This document shows, in pieces, positions 1 to 7,635 of a stretch of 64,000 bases of DNA. Source of the stretch: Streptomyces fungicidicus (GTDB lineage: Bacteria > Actinomycetota > Actinomycetes > Streptomycetales > Streptomycetaceae); assembly GCF_003665435.1 (NCBI RefSeq), contig NZ_CP023407.1:2542001-2606000 (forward strand), in the 5' to 3' direction. The stretch's first letter is position 1. Every line of letters begins with the position of its first letter. Below the pieces are notes generated by a model. The model ran no database searches and was not told where the DNA came from. It saw only the letters and a program-made list of their open reading frames with translations. The translations under genes and the position numbers were made by a program.

Positions 1-217
1 CCTGGAGCACGTCCAGCACCCGCTCGGCGCCGACCTTGTGCCCCTCGGTGCGCGGCAGTCCCCGCTCCTTGGCCCAGCGGCCGTTGCCGTCCATGACGAT
101 CGCCACATGGTTCGGGACCAGTTCCCCGGGGATCTTCGGGGGCCGCGCGCCCGAGGGATGCGGTTCCGGCGTCCTGTACTCCCGGCGCTGACGCCCCAGG
201 AACCCGCGTACGACCAT
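1..217 (-). CDS. uppS: Isoprenyl transferase (undecaprenyl diphosphate synthase), N-terminal part
   Basis: This is the first 72 codons of a cis-prenyltransferase, cut by the window edge. The family condenses isopentenyl diphosphate onto an allylic primer to make the C55 lipid carrier for cell-wall synthesis, acting at the inner face of the membrane. The diagnostic substrate-binding motif [10 protein letters not shown] is visible, followed by [12 protein letters not shown]. The ATG at 217 lies 21 bp downstream of the recO stop on the same strand, so recO and uppS are probably co-transcribed, as is usual in actinobacteria. Streptomyces have more than one prenyltransferase of this type, so the exact chain length made is inferred. 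Confidence 0.93.
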   Translation of the reverse strand, partial: MVVRGFLGRQRREYRTPEPHPSGARPPKIPGELVPNHVAIVMDGNGRWAKERGLPRTEGHKVGAERVLDVLQ

Positions 218-238
218 GTGCCTCTCGTCTCCTCGTGC

Positions 239-985
239 CTATTTCTCGACGTACCTCAGCGAGCGCAGCCCGCGCTCCAGGTGCCAGTGCAGGTAGGCGG
301 ACACCAGTCCGCTCCCCTCCCGGACGTAGCGCGCCTCGCACGCGTCCGCGGTCTCCCAGTCTCCCGTAAGCAGCGCCGCGAGGAGTTCCAGGGCCTGCGG
401 CGAGGGTACGACGCTGCCGGGCACCCGGCAGTCGGGGCAGACGGATCCGCCCGACCCGACCGAGAAGAACCGGTTCGGCCCGGGCATCCCGCACTTCGCG
501 CAGTCCGTGAAGCTGGGCGCGTAGCCGTTGACGGCGAGGGAGCGCAGCAGGAACGCGTCGAGCACGAGGTGCGGCGCGTGCTCGCCCCGGGCGAGCGTCC
601 GCAGGGCCCCGACCAGCAGCAGGTACTGCTGCACGGCCGGCTCGCCCTCGTGGTCGGTGAACCGCTCGGCGGTCTCCAGCATGGCCGTGCCGGCGGTGTA
701 CCGCGCGTAGTCGGTGACGATCCCGCCACCGTACGGAGCGATCGTCTCGCTCTGGGTGCACAGCGGCAGGCCGCGCCCGATCAGCTCGCTGCCCTTGGAG
801 AAGAACTGCACGTCCACGTGCGAGAACGGTTCGAGGCGGGCGCCGAACTTGGACTTCGTCCGGCGCACCCCCCTCGCCACCGCGCGTACCCGCCCGTGAC
901 CGCGCGTGAGCAGGGTGATGATCCGGTCCGCCTCACCCAGCTTCTGGGTGCGCAGCACGATGCCGTCGTCGCGGAACAGACTCAT
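239..985 (-). CDS. recO: DNA repair protein RecO
   Basis: RecO is a recombination mediator of the RecFOR pathway that helps load RecA onto SSB-coated single-stranded DNA. The 248-residue product has the expected N-terminal OB-fold (about residues 1-80), with the family signature YADRIITLLT-like segment at 19-27 (ADRIITLLT). A four-cysteine zinc site follows (C162, C165, C183, C186), and then a C-terminal helical region. Length and layout are normal for the family. It is immediately upstream of uppS, a gene pair conserved in actinobacteria. Confidence 0.96.
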   Translation of the reverse strand: MSLFRDDGIVLRTQKLGEADRIITLLTRGHGRVRAVARGVRRTKSKFGARLEPFSHVDVQFFSKGSELIGRGLPLCTQSETIAPYGGGIVTDYARYTAGTAMLETAERFTDHEGEPAVQQYLLLVGALRTLARGEHAPHLVLDAFLLRSLAVNGYAPSFTDCAKCGMPGPNRFFSVGSGGSVCPDCRVPGSVVPSPQALELLAALLTGDWETADACEARYVREGSGLVSAYLHWHLERGLRSLRYVEK

Positions 986-1033
986 GACCCCATTCTCCCG
1001 TACGCGGACGGCGCCCCGGGCGGGCGCCCCGTG

Positions 1034-1249
1034 TCAGGCGAGTTCGCCCCGGCTGCGCGCGTTGGCGTAGGCGGTCGCGGCGCGCAGCCGCTCGGCCGGC
1101 GTCGCCTGCCGCACGGCGCCGGGGTCGGCGTCCCACTCCCGGCCGCCGCCGTACGGTCTCAGCTGCACGTAGGGGCCCTCGTGCCCCATGACGACGCCGA
1201 CCCGTCCGGTCACGGTGTCCACGACGTGCGCGCCGACGGGCGGCCTCAT
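1034..1249 (-). CDS. Small conserved protein of unknown function (71 aa)
   Basis: A 71-residue protein starting MRPPVGAHVVDTVTGRVG, with a KOW/SH3-like beta-rich look (VGVVMGHEGPYVQLRPYGGG) and a short C-terminal helix. I do not recognise a named family. Its ATG overlaps the stop of the upstream 82-residue gene by four bases (1246-1249), which indicates translational coupling. Small genes of this kind are commonly found beside the XRE/DUF397 regulator pairs of Streptomyces, and such a pair lies divergently just upstream. Function unknown; the reading frame is supported by the overlap and codon bias. Confidence 0.7.
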   Translation of the reverse strand: MRPPVGAHVVDTVTGRVGVVMGHEGPYVQLRPYGGGREWDADPGAVRQATPAERLRAATAYANARSRGELA

Positions 1250-1494
1250 CGCAGCACCGCCGCGAGCCGCCGCGCGGTCTCCACTGAACACCGCCCCAGT
1301 TCGACGAGCGGACAGGGCGCCTCCCGCGCGAGGCTCACCGGGTCCAGCCCCAGTGACGGCAGGGAAATTCCGCCCTTCGCGAGTGCCGTCCGCAATTCCT
1401 TCACCACTTCCTCCGCTTCTTCGACGCAGAACGCCGAGTGTTGTGCCGTCACCCTGATTCCCTTCCTTTCGACTTTCACTCTTCGTGCCTCCAC
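1246..1494 (-). CDS. Small conserved protein of unknown function (82 aa)
   Basis: An 82-residue protein, first of a two-gene unit with the 71-residue protein that follows (ATGA overlap). The N-terminus is basic (MEARRVKVERKGIRV). The middle has an acidic helix (EEAEEVVKELRTALAKGG), and the C-terminus is LGRCSVETARRLAAVLR. No catalytic motif is visible. It is transcribed divergently from the helix-turn-helix regulator that begins at 1568, leaving a 73-bp shared promoter region. That geometry suggests control by the regulator, but nothing in the sequence fixes its biochemical role. Confidence 0.7.
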   Translation of the reverse strand: MEARRVKVERKGIRVTAQHSAFCVEEAEEVVKELRTALAKGGISLPSLGLDPVSLAREAPCPLVELGRCSVETARRLAAVLR

Positions 1495-1567
1495 GATGCG
1501 GCTCCGCGCTTACACTCGGAAAGGGCTCGGGCCCTACAAGCGAGGGGCTGCACAAGGGGGTTGAGTA

Positions 1568-2401
1568 ATGGCCAACGGTTCGCGCCAGGCGGCGTGGGAG
1601 TTCTTCGGGGCGGAACTGAAGCGACGGCGGGAGGACGCGGGGTTCACCCAGGTGGAGCTGGGGACGAGGGTCTTCGTCTCGGGCGGCTACATCGGCCAGT
1701 TCGAACAGGCAATTCGCAAACCCCAATTGGACGTGGCCCAGCGGATCGACTCCGCCCTGCAAACCGACGGTATTTTCGAGCGACTGTGCAAGAAGCTGAT
1801 TGACGACCGCCGCTATGCGGATTACTTCGCCCAGGCAGCGGAGTTGGAAGCGCTGGCGACGAACATCTCCGAGTTCGCGCCCACGCTGGTACCGGGACTC
1901 CTCCAAACTCCGGCGTATGCGCGCGCCGTAACGCTGGCGATGAATCCGCTCGCGCCGGACGAGTTCATCGAGGAGAAGGTGTCCGGCCGAGTCGAACGTG
2001 CCCGGATCCTCAAGGACGCCACGCGCCCCGTGTACTGGGTGATCCTGCACGAAAGCGTGCTCCGCGTTCCCGTCGGCGGCCCTGCCGTCATGGCCGAGCA
2101 GCTGGAGCACGTGGCCACCCTCGCTCGCCTACGGACGGTGATCATGCAGGTGCTGCCGTACGCGGCGGGAGCGTACGCGCTCATGAACGGGATGACGGTG
2201 CTCATGGAGTTCGAGGACGCACCGCCAACGGCCTATACAGAGGCTGTGTATTCGGGGAACCTGCTGGACGATCCGGCCGTGGTGAAGCGAACACACTCGG
2301 CATACGATCTGCTCAGGGCCGCCGCACTGTCCCCCGAGGCGTCCCTGGCCCTGATCGAATCGGCCGCGAAGGACCACAGACGATGCGCGAGTACGACTTG
2401 A
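1568..2401 (+). CDS. Helix-turn-helix transcriptional regulator (XRE N-terminus, DUF5753 C-terminus)
   Basis: A 277-residue DNA-binding regulator. An XRE-type helix-turn-helix covers about residues 13-70 (LKRRREDAGFTQVELG, SGGYIGQFEQAIRKP). The DUF5753 sensory/oligomerisation region follows, with the family hallmark LVPGLLQTPAYARA near residues 103-116. Members of this large Streptomyces family (WhiJ-like) almost always sit next to a small DUF397 protein, and here the DUF397 gene overlaps its 3' end by 19 bases. It is likely to bind the 73-bp divergent region shared with the two small genes upstream. The ligand, if any, is unknown. Confidence 0.9.
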   Translation: MANGSRQAAWEFFGAELKRRREDAGFTQVELGTRVFVSGGYIGQFEQAIRKPQLDVAQRIDSALQTDGIFERLCKKLIDDRRYADYFAQAAELEALATNISEFAPTLVPGLLQTPAYARAVTLAMNPLAPDEFIEEKVSGRVERARILKDATRPVYWVILHESVLRVPVGGPAVMAEQLEHVATLARLRTVIMQVLPYAAGAYALMNGMTVLMEFEDAPPTAYTEAVYSGNLLDDPAVVKRTHSAYDLLRAAALSPEASLALIESAAKDHRRCASTT

Positions 2402-2574
2402 GCAATGCCCGCTGGCGCAAAAGCACGTACAGCGACGGCAACGGAGGCAGTTGCGTCGAAGTCGCCGCCGGACTCCCCGGCGTCGTCCCCGTCCGAGACA
2501 GCAAGGTGGACGGTGGGCCGGTGATCGTCGTCGGGGCCTCCGCCTGGACGGAGTTCGTGCGCGGCCTGGGGTAA
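2383..2574 (+). CDS. DUF397 domain-containing protein
   Basis: A 63-residue protein with the full DUF397 pattern: W-x-KSTYSDGNGGSCVEVA at the N-terminus, then VVPVRDSKV, and a C-terminal AWTEFVRGL helix. DUF397 proteins are the usual partners of XRE/DUF5753 regulators, and by analogy with WhiJ-associated pairs may antagonise or modulate them. The start lies inside the regulator gene (19-base overlap), so the two should be made together. The frame ends at 2574. The sequence directly after it is a decayed, unrelated coding fragment in another frame. Confidence 0.9.
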   Translation: MREYDLSNARWRKSTYSDGNGGSCVEVAAGLPGVVPVRDSKVDGGPVIVVGASAWTEFVRGLG

Positions 2575-2576
2575 AC

Positions 2577-3017
2577 CTCGGGGCCGGGACGCTCTGCAAC
2601 GACGTGACCTGGTCCGCGTCGGCCGCCGCGTACCGGAAGGACGTCGCCGGGAGCCGCGCGAAGTTCCCGCTCACCGCCGGCATGCCCCGCAACGCGATGC
2701 CGTGCGCCGCCTGGCCGTACGAGCCCCGCGAGGAGCCCGTACGGATCACCGGCCGGGGCCCCTCCAACATCCTTCTGATCCAGAACGAACGGGACGTCGC
2801 CACCCCGCTCGCCGGCGCCCTGAAGCTCCGCGAGGCGTTCGGCCGCCGCGCCGTCATGGTCACCGTGGACTCCACCGGCCACGACGCATACCTGGCCAAC
2901 GGCAACGAGTGCGGCGACCGCACGGTCTCCCGCTACCTGGCCACCGGCGAGCGTCCCCGGCGGGACACGTACTGCCCCCACCGGGAGGCGGGGACGGTGG
3001 CCTCCGGGGACGAGTAG
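2577..3017 (+). pseudogene. C-terminal remnant of a secreted alpha/beta-hydrolase (tripeptidyl aminopeptidase family)
   Basis: From about 2577 to the stop at 3017 the frame reads as the last 140 or so residues of a Streptomyces tripeptidyl aminopeptidase-like hydrolase. It has CNDVTWSASAAAYRKDV, PCAAWPYEPREEPVRI, the strand SNILLIQNERDVATPLAGA carrying the catalytic Asp, and STGHDAYLANGNECGD carrying the catalytic His. The N-terminal two-thirds, with signal peptide and nucleophile Ser, is absent. The frame runs upstream only through unrelated sequence of the DUF397 gene, and no start codon with a ribosome site is present at the junction. I interpret it as a truncated gene left after a deletion or insertion at the regulator pair. 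Confidence 0.75.
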
Positions 3018-3144
3018 TTCGTCGGACCGGACGATGAGCTGCCGATGACGCCGTTGGCGTGACGTTTCCGCCCGCTCGCAACCGGGCCTCCCGCAACCGG
3101 CCTCCTGTCCTGCAGAACCGACACCCCCCGGTGAGGAGACCGAC

Positions 3145-3429
3145 GTGACCGCGACCGCTTTCGAGTACGGCCCGAACCCTGCCTTCGCCGGCAACCCCCG
3201 CGCCGTCGACGACCTGGGCGGCGACTACCTGCTGGCCCCGCCCGACCCGGCCGCCCGGCTGAACGCCGGCATCGACCCGCGCGACCGCCGCCGGCTGGAC
3301 CTGCACGCCGCCCTGACCGCCGCCGGCATCCCGCCCCGGCCCGAGGACCGCGAGGCCATCGAGAGCCTGAGCGCCCTGTCCGGCAGCATCAACAGCACCA
3401 TCCAGCGCTGGCTGCACCACACCCTGTGA
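3145..3429 (+). CDS. Hypothetical protein, 94 aa
   Basis: A short soluble protein that I cannot place in a family. A good ribosome site (GGTGAGGAG, 7-15 bases upstream) supports the GTG at 3145. The N-terminus is TATAFEYGPNPAFAGN, and the middle is Pro- and Asp-rich (APPDPAARLNAGIDPRDRRR). The last third is helical and ends in INSTIQRWLHHTL. There is no signal peptide or membrane segment. It converges with the response-regulator gene (13-bp gap) and follows the decayed hydrolase fragment by 127 bp. Function unknown. Confidence 0.65.
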   Translation: MTATAFEYGPNPAFAGNPRAVDDLGGDYLLAPPDPAARLNAGIDPRDRRRLDLHAALTAAGIPPRPEDREAIESLSALSGSINSTIQRWLHHTL

Positions 3430-3442
3430 CGCACCGCCCGGC

Positions 3443-4105
3443 TCACACCGCGCCCGGCGCCACCAGACCCGACTCGTAGGCCACGATGACCAGTTGAGCC
3501 CGGTCCCGGGCCCCGAGCCGGCCCATGATCCGGCTCACATGGGTCTTCGCGGTGAGCGGGCTCAGCCCCAGGGAGTCCGCGATCTCCGTGTTGTTGAGGC
3601 CCCGCGCGACCAGCGCCAGCACCTCCCGCTCGCGGTCGGACAGACACTCGGGACCGGCGGTGACCGGCGCCGGCGGGGTGCGCAGGAACCGTTCGATCAG
3701 CCGGGCCGTCGGACCCGGTGAGAGCAGCGCGTCACCGGCCGCCACCGTGCGGATGGCGTCCAGGAGTTCGGCGGGCCGGGTGTCCTTCACCAGGAAGCCG
3801 GAGGCGCCGGCGCGCAGCGCGTCCACGATGTTCTCGTCCGTGTCGTAGGTGGTGAGCACGAGCACCCTGACCCCCGCGAGGTCCTCGTCGGCGGCGATCA
3901 GCCGGGTCGCCGCGATGCCGTCGAGGTCGGGCATGCGGATGTCCATGACGACGAGGTCGGCCCGCTCGGTGCGGGCCAGCTCCGCCGCCTGGCGGCCGGT
4001 GGCCGCCTGCCCGACGACCTCCATGTCCGGGGCCGACTCGACGAGCATCGCGAACGCCTCCCGTACCAGGGTCTGGTCGTCGGCGAGCAGCACTCGGATG
4101 GTCAT
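3443..4105 (-). CDS. Response regulator, NarL/FixJ type with LuxR helix-turn-helix
   Basis: A 220-residue DNA-binding response regulator. The receiver domain (1-120) has the acidic pair at D9-D10, phospho-acceptor D55 (LVVMDIRMPDLDG), switch T85/T86 (VLVLTTYDTD) and K107 (GFLVKDTRP). The LuxR-type helix-turn-helix occupies about 155-215 (LSDREREVLALVARGLNNTE, TAKTHVSRIMGRLGA). Its start overlaps the histidine kinase stop by four bases, so the pair is a coupled two-component system. The MMPL exporter gene lies upstream in the same orientation, and the likely target is the palindrome upstream of that exporter. Confidence 0.95.
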   Translation of the reverse strand: MTIRVLLADDQTLVREAFAMLVESAPDMEVVGQAATGRQAAELARTERADLVVMDIRMPDLDGIAATRLIAADEDLAGVRVLVLTTYDTDENIVDALRAGASGFLVKDTRPAELLDAIRTVAAGDALLSPGPTARLIERFLRTPPAPVTAGPECLSDREREVLALVARGLNNTEIADSLGLSPLTAKTHVSRIMGRLGARDRAQLVIVAYESGLVAPGAV

Positions 4106-5331
4106 CGGGTTCCCTCCCGGGTCGTCGCGGGCGTCAGCGGCAGGACCGCGCTGACCTCGAAGCCGCCGTCCGCCCGTGGTCCGGCGTCGAGTGTGCCACC
4201 CACGCTGCGCGCCCGTTCCCGCATGCCGACCAGTCCGAAGCCGGGGGCGGGGCCCGTCCCGTCGTCGGTCACGGACAGCCGCAGCACGCCGCCCTCCTCG
4301 CGCAGCTCCACGCGGACCGCGGGCTCGGGCCCCGCGTGCCGGACCGCGTTGGTCAGCGCCTCCTGGACGAGGCGGTAGGCGGCGGCGCCCACGGCCGGCG
4401 GGACCGGACCCGCCCGGACGGCCTGGTGCACCCGGGCGCCCGCGAGCCGGGCCGCCTCCACCAGGTCGCTCACACCGTCGAGGCCGGGCAGCGGGCCCCG
4501 GGTGTCCGGGGAGCCGTGCTCCCGCAGCACCTCCAGGGTCGTCCGGAGCTCACCGCGCGCCGTGCGGCAGGTGTCGGCGATGTCGTCGAGCGCCCTGGCG
4601 ACGGCCGCCCGGTCCAGGCGCTCGGGGTCGGCGGCCAGGACGTGCGCCGCGACGGAGGTCTGCACACCGATCAGGGTGATGCTGTGGGCCAGCAGGTCGT
4701 GCAGGTCGCGGGCGACGCGCAGCCGCTCCTCGGCGACCCGGCGGCGGGCCTCCTCCTCACGGGTCCGCTCGGCGCGCTCGGCACGCTCGACGATGCCCGC
4801 GACGTACTGGCGGTAGAAGCGGACGTCGATGCCGCAGAACAGCACGGCGATGATCCAGCCGGAGATCTGCAGCAGCTTGACGGCCTCGTGGGTGCTGACG
4901 GTGAGCATCACGCTCACCGAGACGGTGATGACGCCCAGTCCGACGAGGATCGTCCGCAGCGGCCGGCCCGTGGCGGCCACGGTGTAGAGGGCGGTGTAGG
5001 CCGCCGGGGTGGCCGCGGCGTGGTGGTAGTCCAGGGCGTGGTACGGGGCCACGCAGGCCACCACGGCGAGCAGCGCGAGGACCGGACGGCGACGCCGCCA
5101 CACCAGCGGCACGCTGCTGGCGAGCAGCAGTGTCCAGCCCGGCGCGTCGAGGCCGCGTCCGTCGTCGACCAGCAGTACGAGCACGGTGGAGAGCACCGCG
5201 CAGGCCACGGCCAGCAGCGCGTCGTTGCGGCGGGCGTGGGGCGCGGTCAGGGGGTCGCGGTTGACCGCCGCCATGATCCGCTCGCCCACCCGTGGGCGCT
5301 CCGTCGTCGTGATTGCCTGCACGGGGTTCAT
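4102..5331 (-). CDS. Sensor histidine kinase (HisKA_3 family)
   Basis: A membrane sensor kinase of about 409 residues. Hydrophobic segments between about residues 37 and 170 form four to six membrane helices. They are followed by a charged linker (VERAERAERTREEEARRR) and the HisKA_3 phospho-acceptor helix with H211 (RVARDLHDLLAHSITL). The HATPase domain then has the N box ALTNAVRHAG and glycine box GFGLVGMRERA. It lacks a large extracytoplasmic loop, so it probably senses membrane or intramembrane signals such as those of cell-envelope-active compounds. The start is uncertain: GGAGG directly abuts the ATG at 5331, and the GTG at 5322 is better spaced. Confidence 0.93.
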   Translation of the reverse strand: MNPVQAITTTERPRVGERIMAAVNRDPLTAPHARRNDALLAVACAVLSTVLVLLVDDGRGLDAPGWTLLLASSVPLVWRRRRPVLALLAVVACVAPYHALDYHHAAATPAAYTALYTVAATGRPLRTILVGLGVITVSVSVMLTVSTHEAVKLLQISGWIIAVLFCGIDVRFYRQYVAGIVERAERAERTREEEARRRVAEERLRVARDLHDLLAHSITLIGVQTSVAAHVLAADPERLDRAAVARALDDIADTCRTARGELRTTLEVLREHGSPDTRGPLPGLDGVSDLVEAARLAGARVHQAVRAGPVPPAVGAAAYRLVQEALTNAVRHAGPEPAVRVELREEGGVLRLSVTDDGTGPAPGFGLVGMRERARSVGGTLDAGPRADGGFEVSAVLPLTPATTREGTR

Positions 5332-5343
5332 CCTCCGGTAGGA

Positions 5344-5372
5344 GGGCGCCCTTCCGGGAGGGAGGGGCGCCC
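5344..5372. repeat. Inverted repeat between exporter and kinase genes
   Basis: Two copies of GGGCGCCC (5344-5351 and 5365-5372), separated by 13 bases, lie in the 61-bp gap between the exporter stop and the kinase start. On the minus (transcribed) strand there is no following T-run, so it is a poor intrinsic terminator. It could be an mRNA-processing or stability hairpin that separates exporter and kinase expression. Confidence 0.4.
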
Positions 5373-5392
5373 TTTCGTCGGCGCGCGGGGGG

Positions 5393-7471
5393 CTACACGG
5401 GTTCCGGCTGCCGTTCGCGCCGGACCGCCTCGGGGGCCCGGGAGAGCCTGCCGGGCCACCACATCCGGCGGCGCAGCAGGACGCTCGCCGTGGTGACCAG
5501 ATAGGTGCGGACGAGGAAGGTGTCGAGGAGGACGCCGACCGCGATGACGAAGCCGAGTTCGACGAGGCCCACCAGCGGCAGCGTGGTGAGCACGGCGAAG
5601 GTCGCGGCGAGGACCACGCCGGCGGAGGCGATCACGCCGCCCGTGGTGCGCAGCGCGGTGAGGGCGGCCGCCTGTGGTGCGGCGCCGTTCAGGGACTCCT
5701 CGCGCATCCGGTGCATGAGGAAGATGCCGTAGTCGACGCCGAGGGCGACCAGGAAGACGAAGGACAGCAGTCCGAGTCCGGGGTCGGTTCCGGCGAAGCC
5801 GAACAGCGGGCCGAAGACCAGGCCGCCGATGCCGAGGGCGGCGCCCCAGACGGCGACCACCGCGGCGAGCAGCAGCAGCGGTGCGACGAGGCTGCGCAGC
5901 AGGACCACGAGGATCACGAAGACGGCGGCGAGCACCAGCGGCACGATGACCGAGCGGTCGCGGGACTCGCTGTCGGCGAGGTCGAGCTGCTGGGCGCTGA
6001 GCCCGCCGACGTAGGCGCCGTGCTCGTCGAGGGTGTCCCGCAGCGCCTCGATGGCGCGGGTCTCGCCGGCCGTCTCGGGGGCGGCGGTGGTGAACACGGA
6101 GATCTCGGTCCAGCCCCCGCCGCTGCGTCCGGCGGCGGCCTCCGCGACCCCGCCGGTGGCGCGGGCCTCGTCCAGCACGGCGTCCGCCCGGCCGGTGGGC
6201 GCGATCACGGTGAGCGGCTGGGCGCTGCGCTCGGGGTACGCCTCGGCGAGGGTCCGCATCGCGGAGATGGACTCGGGCCGGTCGGTGAAGGAGTCCTCCT
6301 GCTTGAGCTGCCCGGTGAGGTTGAGGGTGCCCAGGGCGAGGGCGCCCAGCAGGATTCCGCCGCCCGCGAGGACGGCGGCGGGGCGGCGCGCCGCCGAGGT
6401 GCCCATGGCGGCGAACAGCGACCGGCGGGCCCTGGGCGCGCTGCCGAAGGCGGGGATCAGCGGCCAGAACACCCGGCGGCCGAGCAGGACGAGGATCGCG
6501 GGCAGCAGGGTCGTCATGGCGAGGAGCGCGGAGAGCACGCCGATCATGCCGACCGGGCCCATGCCGCTGCTGCTGTTGAGGTCGGCGGCGAGCAGGCACA
6601 GCAGTCCGGCGGCGACGGTGCCGGAGGAGGCGAGGATCGCCGGCCCGCAGCCGCGCAGGGCGGCGCCCATGGCGTCGTACGGGCGTTCGTGGCGGCGGAG
6701 TTCCTCGCGGTAGCGGGAGACGAGCAGCAGCGCGTAGTCGGTGCCGGCGCCGAGGACCAGGACGGTCATGATGCCGCCGCTCTGGCCGGTGACGGTGACG
6801 TCGAACAGTTCGTGCAGCCCGTACCCGGCGGCCATCGCCACGGCGGCGGCGACGCCCGCCGCGGCGAGCGGGACGAGCCACAGGAACGGGCTGCGGTAGA
6901 TCAGCACGAGCAGCACGGTGACGACGCCGAGGGTGGCGAGCAGCAGGGTGCCGTCGATGGTCTCGAACACCTTGCCCATGTCGGTGGCGAGGGCGCCGGG
7001 CCCGCCGACCTCGACGCTCAGCCCGCCGGTGCCCCCGGCGATCTCCCGGACCCCGTCGACGAACGCGTCGCGGGCCTCCTCGTCCTGCCCCGGCCCGGTG
7101 CTGGAGACCGGGTACATCAGGGTGTTGCCGTCCGCGGAGGGGATGCCCCGCGGCTCGCGCGACAGCTCGTGGCCGTCCGCGATCCCGGCGACCTGCCCGG
7201 CGGCGGTCCGCCGGTCGGCGGCGGTCAGTCCGCCGTCCCGGTGGTAGACCAGCACCAGGTCGGTGGACTCGCCGCCGGGCAACTCGTCCTGGACGCGCGC
7301 CACCTGGGTGGAGTCGGCGCTGCCGGGCAGATAGTCCACGGCCCGGTTCTGCTGCACCTCGCCGAACTTCCCCGCGAGCGGCCCGACGAGCACCAGGGCG
7401 GCGACCCACAGCCCGACCACCACCCAGGGCACGGCGCGCCGTCGCCGCGTACCTGTCTTCTCGGCCCCCAT
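5393..7471 (-). CDS. MMPL/RND-family transporter
   Basis: A 692-residue polytopic membrane protein of the MMPL branch of the RND superfamily. These transporters export lipids or lipophilic antibiotics using the proton gradient. It has the duplicated architecture. TM1 (PWVVVGLWVAALVLVGPLA) precedes a periplasmic loop of about 130 residues. A block of TM helices contains the motif GAGTDYALLLVSRYREEL (D in the proton path). A second periplasmic loop and a second TM block follow, with VDYGIFLMHRMREE. The C-terminus is short. It is upstream of, and co-oriented with, the two-component genes, so it is probably their regulated output. Confidence 0.93.
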   Translation of the reverse strand: MGAEKTGTRRRRAVPWVVVGLWVAALVLVGPLAGKFGEVQQNRAVDYLPGSADSTQVARVQDELPGGESTDLVLVYHRDGGLTAADRRTAAGQVAGIADGHELSREPRGIPSADGNTLMYPVSSTGPGQDEEARDAFVDGVREIAGGTGGLSVEVGGPGALATDMGKVFETIDGTLLLATLGVVTVLLVLIYRSPFLWLVPLAAAGVAAAVAMAAGYGLHELFDVTVTGQSGGIMTVLVLGAGTDYALLLVSRYREELRRHERPYDAMGAALRGCGPAILASSGTVAAGLLCLLAADLNSSSGMGPVGMIGVLSALLAMTTLLPAILVLLGRRVFWPLIPAFGSAPRARRSLFAAMGTSAARRPAAVLAGGGILLGALALGTLNLTGQLKQEDSFTDRPESISAMRTLAEAYPERSAQPLTVIAPTGRADAVLDEARATGGVAEAAAGRSGGGWTEISVFTTAAPETAGETRAIEALRDTLDEHGAYVGGLSAQQLDLADSESRDRSVIVPLVLAAVFVILVVLLRSLVAPLLLLAAVVAVWGAALGIGGLVFGPLFGFAGTDPGLGLLSFVFLVALGVDYGIFLMHRMREESLNGAAPQAAALTALRTTGGVIASAGVVLAATFAVLTTLPLVGLVELGFVIAVGVLLDTFLVRTYLVTTASVLLRRRMWWPGRLSRAPEAVRRERQPEPV

Positions 7472-7595
7472 GATTCCTGGCTCCCCTCCGGTCCGGTGTC
7501 TGGATCGATGTCCAGCCTCCCGGCGGGAAGGGCCCGTTTCGTCGGACGTGGGACCGAGTCCGGCGGTACCGCGGGGGGCGGCACGGGGCCGGCGC

Positions 7596-7611
7596 TACTC
7601 CCCCGGGAGTA
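7596..7611. promoter_or_regulatory. Palindrome upstream of the MMPL exporter, candidate response-regulator site
   Basis: Perfect 7-bp arms TACTCCC and GGGAGTA separated by CC. The site lies 125 bp upstream of the exporter ATG at 7471, in the only sizeable spacer of the exporter/two-component unit. NarL-type regulators paired with exporters in actinobacteria often bind short palindromes of this look. The assignment to the adjacent regulator is inference. Confidence 0.5.
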
Positions 7612-7635
7612 ACCGGCCCGTGCGCCCCGCCGGGG

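Noticed and set aside
38..1564. Long open frame on the plus strand over recO
   Set aside because: It is antisense to recO and the two small genes, has poor codon pattern and no recognisable domain. It is typical of opposite-strand open frames in GC-rich DNA.
5711..7612. 633-codon plus-strand frame opposite the MMPL exporter
   Set aside because: Gln/Glu/Gly/His-rich composition typical of the antisense of a hydrophobic GC-rich gene; no motif or ribosome site.
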